This document shows positions 25,112 to 33,053 of a stretch of DNA of 36,120 nucleotides, in pieces. The translations under genes and the position numbers were made by a program. The DNA lies in contig NZ_SMOD01000061.1 in the NCBI RefSeq assembly GCF_004353905.1, forward strand, positions 1 through 36,120, read 5' to 3'. Each line of letters opens with the position of its first letter. Position 1 is the first letter of the stretch. Source of the DNA: Paraburkholderia guartelaensis. GTDB taxonomy: Bacteria > Pseudomonadota > Gammaproteobacteria > Burkholderiales > Burkholderiaceae. Under the pieces are notes generated by a model, which had not been told where the DNA came from, searched no databases, and was given only the letters and a program-made list of their open reading frames with translations.

Positions 25112-25441
25112 GTTCCGATCCTGTTCGTGCTGCCGGTCGCGGCGGGTGCGGGCCCAGTGCGGCTCAAAACGGGGCGCGCGGTGAGCGCGAGGCGTTTGTT
25201 TTTGAGTGCTAGATGGCCGCTGGCGCTCGCTCGTGCGGCCCAGGATCGCGCTGATGATGCAGCGCTTGCCGGGCCGGCGTGCGGTACATCGACGGAAGGT
25301 AGGGCGTAGCCGCTCGCGCCTTGCGCAACTCGCCGCGAACGGCGAAACGACACGCAAGGACCACGAAAGCCAACGGCCAGACCAGCCGACGGGTTACCGC
25401 AACAGTTTAGAGTCGAGACACGCGCGAGTGCGCAGCGAAGT
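25112..25441 (-). other. trpE: Long untranslated region between the trp attenuator and trpE
   Basis: About 330 bases separate the terminator hairpin from trpE. I see no gene in it. Open frames here are Arg/Ala-rich artefacts of GC-rich DNA. It could hold an internal promoter or a second regulatory structure, but no specific motif is clear. Confidence 0.5.
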
Positions 25442-25470
25442 AAAAAACGGTGCTGAAGAAAGACTTCAGC
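25442..25470 (-). terminator. Candidate trp attenuator (rho-independent terminator)
   Basis: On the minus strand GCTGAAG (25470-25464) pairs with CTTCAGC (25458-25452) around a TCTTT loop, followed by ACCG and six T residues. It lies just after a Trp-rich mini-gene and before trpE. A second hairpin (25492-25469, AACCTC against GAGGTT with GCG/CGC outside) overlaps its first two bases and could compete with it. Confidence 0.75.
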
Positions 25471-25485
25471 GAACCTCGGATGAGG

Positions 25486-25560
25486 TTAGCGCGACCAGCG
25501 ACGCCAGGGCCAGGCTCCCCGGTCGATCGTGCTCAGACTCCGTTTTTTATTCAGAAACAT
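25486..25560 (-). CDS. trpL: Tryptophan leader peptide
   Basis: A 24-codon frame, ATG to TAA, lies between gph and trpE on the minus strand. Its second half contains three Trp codons within six residues (W17-P-W19-R-R-W22), far above chance for a residue this rare. It ends 15 bases before a terminator hairpin with a T-run. This is the layout of ribosome-mediated attenuation: scarce charged tRNA-Trp stalls the ribosome at these codons and the terminator is not formed. No clear Shine-Dalgarno precedes the ATG, which is the main doubt. The mini-gene starts 27 bases after the gph stop, so transcription could come from rpe-gph or from a promoter I cannot define. Confidence 0.75.
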   Translation of the reverse strand: MFLNKKRSLSTIDRGAWPWRRWSR

Positions 25561-25587
25561 GAGGATAGTTGACGTTCAGTTGAGAAC

Positions 25588-26295
25588 TTAAGTCAGATCA
25601 TTGTGCGCTGCGACCGCCTTGGCGGCGTCGAGCAGCGAGGCAACTATACCATCCGATTCGATTTTTTGTACAGGTTGGCCGTGGTTGTAGCCATAGGGCA
25701 CCGTGAGCGTGGCCATGCCGGCCGCGCGGCCTGCGATCGCGTCGTTCTCCGAATCGCCGATCGCCACGGCCGCAGCGGGCTTGACGCCCAGGCGCTCGCA
25801 GGCGGTGAGCATCGGCAGCGGGTCGGGCTTCTTCTTCGCGAGGCTGTCGCCGCCGATCACCACTTCGAAGTACTGCGCGAGGCCGTATTGCTGCAAAAGC
25901 TCGAGGGCAAAGCGGTGCGGCTTGTTGGTCACGCACGCGAGCTTGATGCCCTGGTCGCGCAGTGCCGCCAAGCCCGCTTCGACGTCCGGGTACAGATGCG
26001 TGTGGCGGCCGTTGATCTTCGCGTACTCGTCCTGGTAGAGCGCGAGCGCTTCGTCGAAGCGCGCCTCGACGTTGTCCGCGGCAAAGCGCGGCGCGAGCAC
26101 GCTGCGGATCAGGTGCTCCGAGCCCTTGCCCACGTAGCCCATCACTTCCTCGCGCGTGGTTTCCTCGGCGTCGAGTTGCGCGAGCATGCCGTTCAGGCCG
26201 GCGGCGAAGTCGTCGGCGGTGTCGACCATCGTGCCGTCGAGGTCGATCAGCGCCGCTTCGATGCGCGGCGCGGTGAACTTGACGGGGGCGTTCAT
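25588..26295 (-). CDS. gph: Phosphoglycolate phosphatase
   Basis: Gph dephosphorylates 2-phosphoglycolate, a product of oxidative DNA damage repair and of Rubisco oxygenation. The 235-residue HAD-IA protein has the motifs ALIDLDGTMVDTADDF (nucleophile and general acid Asp), CVTNKPHRFALELL, the Lys in KKKPDPLPML and the acidic motif AIGDSENDAIAGRAAGM. The helical cap lies between motifs I and II. Its ATG overlaps the rpe stop by four bases (ATGA), so the two are translationally coupled. The rpe-gph-trp order is common in proteobacteria. Substrate specificity is inferred from context and motif similarity. Confidence 0.93.
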   Translation of the reverse strand: MNAPVKFTAPRIEAALIDLDGTMVDTADDFAAGLNGMLAQLDAEETTREEVMGYVGKGSEHLIRSVLAPRFAADNVEARFDEALALYQDEYAKINGRHTHLYPDVEAGLAALRDQGIKLACVTNKPHRFALELLQQYGLAQYFEVVIGGDSLAKKKPDPLPMLTACERLGVKPAAAVAIGDSENDAIAGRAAGMATLTVPYGYNHGQPVQKIESDGIVASLLDAAKAVAAHNDLT

Positions 26296-26990
26296 TTTGC
26301 GTTTGCAGCGCTTGCTGCGGTCGCGAGCTGTGCGCGCATCTCGTCGATCACGGTCTTGTAGTCAGGCTTGCCGAAGATCGCCGAGCCCGCCACGAAGGTG
26401 TCCGCGCCTGCTGCCGCGATTTCGGCGATGTTGTCGACCTTCACGCCGCCGTCTACTTCGAGGTGGATTTCGCGGCCGGTGCGGGCCGTGTAGGCGTCGA
26501 TCTTCGCGCGCGCCTCGCGCAGCTTGTTGAGCGCCTCGGGGATGAACGACTGGCCGCCGAAGCCCGGATTCACCGACATGATGAGCACGAGATCGAGCTT
26601 GTCCATCACGTGGTCGAGGTAGTTCAGCGGCGTGGCCGGGTTGAACACGAGGCCCGCCTTGCAGCCGTGGTCACGGATCAGCGAGAGCGTGCGGTCGATG
26701 TGGTCCGAGCCTTCCGGGTGGAAGCTGATGAGGTTCGCGCCGGCCTTGGCGAAGTCGGGCACGATGCGGTCGACCGGGCGCACCATCAGATGCACGTCGA
26801 TGGGCACGCTCACGTGCGGGCGGATCGCCTCGCACACCAACGGGCCGATGGTGAGGTTCGGCACGTAATGGTTATCCATCACGTCGAAGTGGATCCAGTC
26901 GGCGCCGGCAGCGACGACGTTGCGGACTTCCTCGCCAAGACGCGCGAAGTCGGCGGAGAGAATGCTAGGGGCGATGCGGAATTGCGTCAT
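26292..26990 (-). CDS. rpe: Ribulose-phosphate 3-epimerase
   Basis: Rpe interconverts ribulose-5-phosphate and xylulose-5-phosphate in the pentose phosphate pathway. The 232-residue TIM barrel has RIAPSILSADFARLGEEV, the metal-binding DWIHFDVMDNHYVPNLTIGP, IDVHLMVRPVDRIVPDF, ISFHPEGSDHIDRTL, MSVNPGFGGQSFIPEAL and LEVDGGVKVDNI. The ATG at 26990 is the conserved start. It is divergent from apaG across a 218-base region in which I see no firm promoter and no further gene. Pentose phosphate metabolism supplies PRPP and erythrose-4-phosphate for the tryptophan genes downstream. Confidence 0.97.
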   Translation of the reverse strand: MTQFRIAPSILSADFARLGEEVRNVVAAGADWIHFDVMDNHYVPNLTIGPLVCEAIRPHVSVPIDVHLMVRPVDRIVPDFAKAGANLISFHPEGSDHIDRTLSLIRDHGCKAGLVFNPATPLNYLDHVMDKLDLVLIMSVNPGFGGQSFIPEALNKLREARAKIDAYTARTGREIHLEVDGGVKVDNIAEIAAAGADTFVAGSAIFGKPDYKTVIDEMRAQLATAASAANAK

Positions 26991-27208
26991 GGCGGCAACC
27001 AGAAAACTGTCGGAAAAACCGTATTTTACCGTCACCAGGCGAGGCGTTCGCGGCGGGTGCCGCGGGCGGCGCCGGGTTGCGGGTGCCGGTTGCATCAAGC
27101 AGAATGCCAAACCATGTGCCGCGCCTCGCGGCGCGCTCGCGAGCGCCTTGCTGCGCGGGCGTCTCAGTCAACGGACTCAGCAGCCGCAGCCGGGCGAATG
27201 GAACAAGG

Positions 27209-27583
27209 ATGAGCCAGTACGAATTCAGCGTGACGTCGCAGGTCCGCTACCTGCCCGAAGAATCGGACCCGGAGCGCCGGCAATATGCCTTCGCGTACAC
27301 GCTGACCATCCGCAATACCGGTCAGGTGAGCGCCCAGCTGATCGCGCGCCACTGGGTGATCACCGACAGCGAAAATCACGTGCAGGAAGTGAAGGGACTG
27401 GGCGTGGTCGGCCATCAGCCGCTTCTGAAGCCGGGCGAGCAGTTCGAATACACGAGCTGGGCCGTGATCGCGACCCCGGTGGGCACCATGCGCGGGGAGT
27501 ACTTCTGTGTGGCCGAAGACGCCGAGCGCTTCGAGGCGCCCGTGCCCGAGTTCGTGCTGCGCATGCCGCGCACGCTGCATTGA
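27209..27583 (+). CDS. apaG: ApaG protein
   Basis: This single-domain protein of 124 residues has the fibronectin III-like ApaG/DUF525 fold. Family motifs are YLPEESDPERRQYAFAYTLTIRNTGQ, ARHWVITDSENHVQEVKGLGVVGHQPLLKPGEQFEYTSW and GTMRGEYFCV. The biochemical role of bacterial ApaG is still poorly defined. It was named for its link to the diadenosine tetraphosphatase gene apaH in E. coli, and here apaH is not adjacent. The ATG at 27209 gives the usual MSQYEFSV start. The AAGG in front of it is too close to be a good ribosome binding site. Confidence 0.95.
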   Translation: MSQYEFSVTSQVRYLPEESDPERRQYAFAYTLTIRNTGQVSAQLIARHWVITDSENHVQEVKGLGVVGHQPLLKPGEQFEYTSWAVIATPVGTMRGEYFCVAEDAERFEAPVPEFVLRMPRTLH

Positions 27584-27607
27584 ACCGCCGCGAGAAATCG
27601 GGGTCTG

Positions 27608-27751
27608 CTAGTCCTGACGCCGATCGTCGCGCGAGGCATGCTTCTTCCTGCCCGACGCGGTCCACACAACGATGAAAATCAGCAGGAACAGCGCAAGGAG
27701 CGCTTCCAGACCAAACATGAGCATCGGGTATTCGTCGAGCAGTTCTGACAT
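27608..27751 (-). CDS. Small single-helix membrane protein, unknown function
   Basis: This frame gives about 47 residues: a short acidic start (MSELLDEYPM), one strong membrane helix (LEALLALFLLIFIVVW) and a basic tail ending in KKHASRDDRRQD. The charge pattern predicts the tail inside the cytoplasm. An ATG four codons upstream (27763) and longer extensions are possible; GGAT seven bases before 27751 favours the shorter form. It converges on apaG and diverges from mltA. I cannot assign a family. Confidence 0.55.
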   Translation of the reverse strand: MSELLDEYPMLMFGLEALLALFLLIFIVVWTASGRKKHASRDDRRQD

Positions 27752-27821
27752 GGCGGCATCCATCGAGAGCCAATATTGTAGGCGTGATTTTGACGTCGAT
27801 TCTGGTGTCGATGTCCCGGTG

Positions 27822-29009
27822 ATGCCGGGATTCACAAAGGTACGATATTGCGCGGGGGCAGCGCTTCGGCGCGGGGGCGCCCGATTGGGAGGCCGCTGGG
27901 GTGCCCGTTTAGGCGCGTGGCTGGGCGCTGTTTCGCTGGCGGCTTTGCTTGCCGCGTGCGGCGGCCCGAGCTACGTGCGCAACGTGCCGCCCAAGGGCAC
28001 GCCCACGCTGCCCTCGCAGCTCGCCGCGCAACGTCTCACACCGGTCGCCTGGCAGCAGGTGCCGGGCTGGCAAGATGACTCGCTGATCGGTGTGACCTCG
28101 GCGCTGCGCGCGAACTGCACGCGTCTTGCGCGCGATCCTCGCTGGCAGTGTGCGTGTACTGCGGCCTCGCAGCTCGACGACCTGGACGCATCGAGCGCAC
28201 GTGCATTCTTCGAAACGTATTTCACGCCCTATCAGTTCGCCAACAACGACGGCACGCTCGACGGCCTCGTAACCGGCTACTACGAACCGCTGCTGCACGG
28301 TTCGCGCACGCGTCACGGCATCTATCAGACCGCGCTGTATCGCTGGCCGTCCGGCTATCGTCCGGGCGCCGCGATGCCGCCGCGCGCGCAGCTCGAACGT
28401 TCGGGCGCGCTGGGCGGCAACGAACTCGTGTGGGTGGACGATCCGATCGAAGCGTTCTTCCTGCAGGTGCAGGGCTCCGGGCGCGTCGTGATGGAAGACG
28501 GCAGCGTGATGCGCGTGGGCTTCGGCGGCACCAACAACCAGCCGTACAAGTCGATCGGGCGCTGGCTGCTCGACCACGGCGAACTCACGCCCGCGCAGGC
28601 GACCATGCAGGGCATCAAGGCATGGGCACGCGCGAACCCGACGCGCGTGGATGCGCTTCTCGACACCAATCCGCGCTTCGTGTTCTTCCGCGAGATGGGC
28701 GGCTCCGAGGGCGACGCGCAGGGCGGCGCGGACGGTCCGATCGGTGCGCTCGGCGTGCCGCTCACGCCGGAACGCTCGATTGCGGTTGATCCGTCGTCGA
28801 TTCCGCTTGGCACGCCGGTGTTTCTCCAGACCACGCGCCCGCTCACGAATACGCCGCTCAACCGGCTCGTGTTCGCGCAAGACACGGGCACGGCAATCAA
28901 GGGCGGCGTGCGCGCCGACTACTTCTGGGGCCTTGGTGACGATGCTGGCGACCTGGCCGGCAAGATGAAGCAGGGCGGCCGCATGTGGCTGCTGTTCCCG
29001 AACTCGTGA
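27822..29009 (+). CDS. mltA: Membrane-bound lytic murein transglycosylase A
   Basis: MltA cleaves peptidoglycan glycan strands to 1,6-anhydromuramyl products at the outer membrane. The 395-residue precursor has a lipoprotein signal: basic region, LGAVSLAALL core and lipobox L43-A-A-C46. The mature part shows the MltA domain (TGYYEPLLHGSRTRHGIYQTALYRWP, FFLQVQGSGRVVMEDGS, GFGGTNNQPYKSIGRWLLDHGEL) and the C-terminal 3D domain (DPSSIPLGTPVFL). The likely catalytic Asp354 sits in FAQDTGTAIKGG. The start is uncertain because the upstream frame is open and the ribosome binding site weak. The ATG at 27822 leaves a somewhat long n-region. A terminator follows. Confidence 0.93.
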   Translation: MPGFTKVRYCAGAALRRGGARLGGRWGARLGAWLGAVSLAALLAACGGPSYVRNVPPKGTPTLPSQLAAQRLTPVAWQQVPGWQDDSLIGVTSALRANCTRLARDPRWQCACTAASQLDDLDASSARAFFETYFTPYQFANNDGTLDGLVTGYYEPLLHGSRTRHGIYQTALYRWPSGYRPGAAMPPRAQLERSGALGGNELVWVDDPIEAFFLQVQGSGRVVMEDGSVMRVGFGGTNNQPYKSIGRWLLDHGELTPAQATMQGIKAWARANPTRVDALLDTNPRFVFFREMGGSEGDAQGGADGPIGALGVPLTPERSIAVDPSSIPLGTPVFLQTTRPLTNTPLNRLVFAQDTGTAIKGGVRADYFWGLGDDAGDLAGKMKQGGRMWLLFPNS

Positions 29010-29041
29010 TCGTCGTGCCGCTTGCGCTGCGCGCCTGAAGC

Positions 29042-29070
29042 AAAAAAGCCGGCGATTGCCGGCTTTTTTT
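29042..29070. terminator. Bidirectional terminator between mltA and paaK
   Basis: AAAAAAGCCGGC (29042-29053) pairs with GCCGGCTTTTTT around a GATT loop. T-runs exist on both strands and it separates convergent genes. Confidence 0.92.
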
Positions 29071-29091
29071 GCTACGCGTTGCGAGCCGCTG

Positions 29092-30390
29092 TTACTTCGG
29101 CCGCTTGTCGATGACACGCTTCGCCTTGCCAACCGAGCGCTCGATGCCGTTCACTTCGAGCACGTTCACCTTGCACGTCACACCGATCAGCGCCTTGATG
29201 TCGTAAGCGAGCGCCTTGCTGGCCGCGTCGAGCGCGCCGTAGTCGGGCGCGGTTTCCGGGCACGGTTCGCAGTTGAGCGACATCACGTCCATCGGGCCTT
29301 CCTTCGTCAGGACGATCTGATAGTGCGGTGCGAGCGCGGGCTGCTTGAGCAGCAGTTCCTCGATCTGCGTGGGGAACACGTTCACGCCGCGGATGATCAG
29401 CATGTCGTCCGAGCGGCCCGTGATCTTTTCCATACGGCGCATGGTGCGCGCCGTACCGGGCAGCAGACGCGTGAGGTCGCGCGTGCGGTAACGGACGATG
29501 GGCAGCGCTTCCTTCGTGAGCGAGGTGAAGACGAGTTCGCCCAATTCGCCGTCGGGCAGCACTTCGCCGGTTTCCGGGTTGATGATCTCGGGGTAGAAGT
29601 GGTCTTCCCAGATCGTCGGGCCGTCCTTCGTCTCCGCGCATTCCGAGGCGACGCCCGGGCCCATGACTTCGGAAAGACCGTAGATGTCGACAGCCGTGAT
29701 GCCCATGCGCTGCTCGATGGCCCGGCGCATGTCGTTGGTCCACGGCTCCGCGCCGAAGATCCCGATGCGCAGCGAACACGTGGCGGGGTCGATGCCCTGG
29801 CGCTCCATTTCGTCGGCGATAGCGAGCATGTAGCTCGGCGTGACCATGATGATGTCGGGACGGAAGTCCTGGATCAGCTGAACCTGCTTCTCGGTCTGGC
29901 CGCCGCCGAACGGAATGACGGTGAGACCCGCGCGTTCCGCGCCATAGTGCGCGCCAAGGCCACCCGTGAAGAGTCCATAGCCGTAGCTGATGTGCACCTT
30001 ATCGCCGCGCCGGGCGCCCGCTGCGCGCACCGAACGCGCGACGAGGTTCGCCCACGTGTCGATGTCGCGCGCCGTGTAGGCCACGACCGTCGGCTTGCCC
30101 GTCGTACCCGACGACGCATGGATGCGCGAAATCTGGTCTTGCGGCACCGCGAACATGCCGAAGGGATAGTTGTCGCGCAGATCCTTCTTCGTGGTGAACG
30201 GGAAGCGCGCAATATCGGCGAGCGACTGCACCTGGGACGGATGCACGCCTGCTTCGTCGAATTTGCGGCGATAGACCGGCGAATTCTCGTAAGCGTGGTT
30301 CAGCGACCATTTCAGGCGCTCGAGCTGCAGCGCAGCAAGCTCGTCGCGGCTCGCCTTTTCGATGGGTTCGAGCGGCAGCGTGGTACTCAT
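29092..30390 (-). CDS. paaK: Phenylacetate-CoA ligase
   Basis: PaaK activates phenylacetate to phenylacetyl-CoA with ATP, the entry step of the aerobic phenylacetate pathway. The 432-residue adenylate-forming enzyme has the P-loop-like motif SSGTTGKPTVVAYTARD near residue 95, FGAEPWTNDMRRAIEQRMG, the core motif DIYGLSEVMGPGVASEC, YRTRDLTRLLPGTARTMRRMEKITGRSDDMLIIRGVNVFP and a C-terminal Lys in VGKAKRVIDKRPK. The length matches E. coli PaaK (437). AGGAGA precedes the ATG at good distance. It is the last gene of the minus-strand paa run, 65 bases after paaI, and ends at the terminator shared with mltA. Confidence 0.95.
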   Translation of the reverse strand: MSTTLPLEPIEKASRDELAALQLERLKWSLNHAYENSPVYRRKFDEAGVHPSQVQSLADIARFPFTTKKDLRDNYPFGMFAVPQDQISRIHASSGTTGKPTVVAYTARDIDTWANLVARSVRAAGARRGDKVHISYGYGLFTGGLGAHYGAERAGLTVIPFGGGQTEKQVQLIQDFRPDIIMVTPSYMLAIADEMERQGIDPATCSLRIGIFGAEPWTNDMRRAIEQRMGITAVDIYGLSEVMGPGVASECAETKDGPTIWEDHFYPEIINPETGEVLPDGELGELVFTSLTKEALPIVRYRTRDLTRLLPGTARTMRRMEKITGRSDDMLIIRGVNVFPTQIEELLLKQPALAPHYQIVLTKEGPMDVMSLNCEPCPETAPDYGALDAASKALAYDIKALIGVTCKVNVLEVNGIERSVGKAKRVIDKRPK

Positions 30391-30455
30391 GGGTGTCTCC
30401 TGGATCTAAGAACTTTACTCGTGACGCGTAGGGAATCGAGAAGGGGAAACCCGCT

Positions 30456-30887
30456 TCACGTTGCAACTGGAATGACATTGCCGCGAATCTGCGCGGACTT
30501 GCCTCGGAAAAGCGCAACGGTTTCGCCTGCCCGGTTCGTCACGCGGATGTCGTAGACCCCGTTGCGTCCCGATAGCACCTGTTCGACGGCTTCGGCGGTC
30601 AACACCTCGTCGCGCAGGACCGGACGCAGGAACTCGATCGAGCAGCCGGCCGCGACGGTGTTGATGTTGTATGAATTGCACGCGAAGGCGAACGCCGAAT
30701 CCGCGAGCGAGAAGATCATCCCGCCGTGGCAGGTCTGATGGCCGTTGAGAAACTCGGGCCGCACGGCCATGGAGAGGCGCGCGTAGCCGGCGCGCACTTC
30801 GAGAAGCTCCATGCCGAGCGCGCGCGTGCAGCCGTCGGATTCGTACATCGCCTGCGCGGCCGCGCGAGCGAGTTCGTCGGGCGACAT
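30456..30887 (-). CDS. paaI: Hydroxyphenylacetyl-CoA thioesterase PaaI
   Basis: PaaI is a hot-dog thioesterase that hydrolyses dead-end hydroxyphenylacetyl-CoA products and so frees CoA for the pathway. With the ATG at 30887 it has 143 residues, almost the length of E. coli PaaI (140), and starts MSPDELARAAAQAMYESD. The catalytic block NGHQTCHGGMIFSLADSAFAFACNS is typical, with the Asp of LADS as the expected general base. GAGGA seven bases before 30887 decides this start. An upstream ATG at 30926 would add 13 unconserved residues and sits two bases past the paaG stop. Confidence 0.93.
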   Translation of the reverse strand: MSPDELARAAAQAMYESDGCTRALGMELLEVRAGYARLSMAVRPEFLNGHQTCHGGMIFSLADSAFAFACNSYNINTVAAGCSIEFLRPVLRDEVLTAEAVEQVLSGRNGVYDIRVTNRAGETVALFRGKSAQIRGNVIPVAT

Positions 30888-30927
30888 GTCGTTGTCCTCA
30901 GGCAGTTGCGAGACTTGCGTAGACATC

Positions 30928-31719
30928 TCAGCGGCCCTCGAAGTGCGGTGCGCGTTTTTCGATGAAGGCTTGCACGCCTTCTGCGTAGTCGTGCGACGCG
31001 CCCAGTTCACGCTGCAGGTCGCGTTCGAGATCCAGTTGCTGGTCGAGCGTGTTCGTGGCCGATGCGCGCAGCGCTTCGCGCGTGGCGACGATGGCGCGCG
31101 TCGGTTGCTGCGCGAGGCGTGCGGCGAGCGCGCCGGCCACTTGCGCGAGTTCCGCGTCGTCGGTCACTTGCCAGACGAGGCCCCAGCTCTCCGCCTTTTC
31201 CGCGCTGAGCTTTTCGCCGGTCATGGCGAGTCCGAGCGCGCGCGCCATGCCCACGCGCTTGGGCAGGAACCACGTGCCGCCGGAATCGGGTACGAGGCCG
31301 ATCTTCACGAACGCCTGGATGAAGCTAGCGGAGCGTGCGGCGAGCACGAGGTCGCAGGCGAGGGCGAGGTTGGCACCGGCGCCGGCCGCGGTGCCGTTGA
31401 CGGCGGCGATCACGGGCATCGGCAGCGCCTGCAGGCGCTTGATCAGCGGATTGAAATGCTCATCGATGAGGTCGCCGAGATCGGTCATCGCACCCGGCGT
31501 GAAGTCGAGATCGGCGAGATCCTGGCCCGCGCAGAAGCCGCGGCCCGCGCCCGTCAGCACAAGGGCGCGCGCGCCGGCTGCGGCGATCTCGTCGAGCGCT
31601 GCGACAAGCTCGCGGTGCATGGCGCGCGTAAAGCTGTTGAGCTTGTCCGGGCGGTTCAGCGTGATCGTGGCCACGCGGGTGGACGCGTCGATTTCGACGC
31701 GGATCGCATCGTAGGGCAT
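30928..31719 (-). CDS. paaG: Ring-1,2-epoxyphenylacetyl-CoA isomerase PaaG
   Basis: PaaG converts the epoxide made by PaaABCE to oxepin-CoA and also shifts double bonds of later intermediates. The 263-residue crotonase-fold protein has VATITLNRPDKLNSFTRAMH, the oxyanion motif AGRGFCAGQDLADLDF, AAVNGTAAGAGANLALACDLVLAA and KIGLVPDSGGTWFLPKRVG. The Asp in PDSGG, where hydratases often keep GAGG, marks the PaaG type. AAGGAGA lies before the ATG at 31719. A long stem-loop sits directly upstream of that site. Confidence 0.93.
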   Translation of the reverse strand: MPYDAIRVEIDASTRVATITLNRPDKLNSFTRAMHRELVAALDEIAAAGARALVLTGAGRGFCAGQDLADLDFTPGAMTDLGDLIDEHFNPLIKRLQALPMPVIAAVNGTAAGAGANLALACDLVLAARSASFIQAFVKIGLVPDSGGTWFLPKRVGMARALGLAMTGEKLSAEKAESWGLVWQVTDDAELAQVAGALAARLAQQPTRAIVATREALRASATNTLDQQLDLERDLQRELGASHDYAEGVQAFIEKRAPHFEGR

Positions 31720-31735
31720 CGGTTGTCTCCTTGTC

Positions 31736-31769
31736 GACCAGAGTTAGCGCTTCAGCGCTTACTCTGGTC
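31736..31769 (-). other. Long intercistronic stem-loop before paaG
   Basis: GACCAGAGTTAGCGC (31736-31750) and GCGCTTACTCTGGTC (31755-31769) form a 15-base stem with one mismatch and a four-base loop. In the minus-strand message it ends a few bases before the paaG ribosome binding site. No T-run follows. The rest of the 112-base gap between pcaF and paaG shows nothing. Confidence 0.75.
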
Positions 31770-31831
31770 CCATGCAAAGCTGTCTGAGACCGCCGAATGC
31801 ATCGCCCGGCGGCCGGTCGATACTGCGCGCG

Positions 31832-33040
31832 TTATGCCTCGATGCGTTCGATCGCGAGGGCGATGCCCTGGCCGACGCCGATGCACATCGTACAAAGTGC
31901 GAAGCGTCCGTTCGTGCGCTCCAACTGATGGAGAGCCGTCGTGACGAGACGCGCGCCCGAAGCGCCGAGCGGGTGGCCCAGCGCAATCGCGCCGCCATTC
32001 GGGTTCACGCGCGGATCGTCGTCGGCAATGCCGAGTGCGCGCAGCACGGCGAGACCTTGCGAGGCGAACGCCTCATTGAGCTCGATCACGTCGAACTGAT
32101 CCAGCGTCATGCCGAGCTGCTTGAGCAGTTTTTGCGTAGCGGGCGCCGGGCCGATGCCCATGATGCGCGGCGCGACGCCGGCGGTCGCCATGCCGAGCAC
32201 GCGCGCGCGGCGACGCAGACCATACTGTTTCGCGGCCTCCTCATTGGCGAGCAGCAGGGCGCACGCGCCGTCGTTGACGCCCGAGGCATTGCCCGCCGTG
32301 ACCGTGCCGTCCTGTTTCACGACGCCCTTGAGCTTGCCGAGCGATTCGAGCGAGGTCTCGCGCGGGTGCTCGTCGAGCGTCACGCGCACGGGGTCCCCCT
32401 TCTTTTGCGCGATCTCGACGGCGACGATTTCCTGCGCAAGCGTGCCGTCCTTCTGCGCGCGGGCCGCCTTCTGTTGGCTGCGCAGCGCGAACGCGTCCTG
32501 ATCGGCGCGGTTGATCCTGAATTCTTCCGCGACGTTTTCGGCCGTCTCCGGCATCGAATCGACACCGTACTGTTGCTTCATCAGCTTGTTGACGAAACGC
32601 CAGCCGATGGTCGTGTCGTAGATGGCCGCTTCACGGGAAAACGCGGAAGCCGCCTTGCCCATGACGAACGGCGCGCGCGTCATGCTTTCCACGCCGCCCG
32701 CGATCATGAGGCGCGCTTCGCCCGCCTTGATCGCGCGCGCTGCGCTGCCGACGGCGTCGAGGCCCGAGCCGCACAGGCGGTTGAGCGTGCCGCCCGGCGC
32801 GTCGGTCGGCAGGCCCGCGAGCAGCGCGGCCATGCGCGCGACGTTGCGGTTGTCTTCGCCGGCCTGGTTGGCGCAGCCGTAGAGCACGTCGTCGAGCGCG
32901 CTCCAGTCCACGCCGGGATTGCGCTCGACGAGCGCGCGGATCGGCACCGCGGCGAGGTCGTCCGCCCGGACGTCCTTGAGGGCGCCGCCGTAGCGGCCGA
33001 ACGGGGTGCGAATCGCGTCGCAGATATAGGCTTCGGTCAT
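31832..33040 (-). CDS. pcaF: 3-oxoadipyl-CoA / 3-oxo-5,6-dehydrosuberyl-CoA thiolase
   Basis: This 402-residue thiolase has the nucleophile Cys90 in NRLCGSGLDAV, His in NPNGGAIALGHPLGASGARLV and the second active Cys in ALCTMCIGVGQGIALAIE. The N-terminus EAYICDAIRTPFGRYGGAL is typical of the PcaF/PaaJ group. In this operon it would cleave 3-oxo-5,6-dehydrosuberyl-CoA and later 3-oxoadipyl-CoA to succinyl-CoA and acetyl-CoA, the role called PaaJ. It could also serve the protocatechuate beta-ketoadipate route. AGGAAT lies before the ATG at 33040. It is preceded by paaN after 97 bases containing a hairpin. Confidence 0.93.
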   Translation of the reverse strand: MTEAYICDAIRTPFGRYGGALKDVRADDLAAVPIRALVERNPGVDWSALDDVLYGCANQAGEDNRNVARMAALLAGLPTDAPGGTLNRLCGSGLDAVGSAARAIKAGEARLMIAGGVESMTRAPFVMGKAASAFSREAAIYDTTIGWRFVNKLMKQQYGVDSMPETAENVAEEFRINRADQDAFALRSQQKAARAQKDGTLAQEIVAVEIAQKKGDPVRVTLDEHPRETSLESLGKLKGVVKQDGTVTAGNASGVNDGACALLLANEEAAKQYGLRRRARVLGMATAGVAPRIMGIGPAPATQKLLKQLGMTLDQFDVIELNEAFASQGLAVLRALGIADDDPRVNPNGGAIALGHPLGASGARLVTTALHQLERTNGRFALCTMCIGVGQGIALAIERIEA

Positions 33041-33053
33041 CTCGGATTCCTGA

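Noticed and set aside
25108..25353. 81-codon minus-strand frame between the trp attenuator and trpE
   Set aside because: The translation is Arg/Ala/Ser-rich without recognisable features and overlaps the trpE start. It looks like chance.
25561..25587. TATCCT just upstream of the Trp leader ATG as its -10 box
   Set aside because: The start of transcription would then fall downstream of the leader ATG, and no -35 box fits at 16-18 bases.
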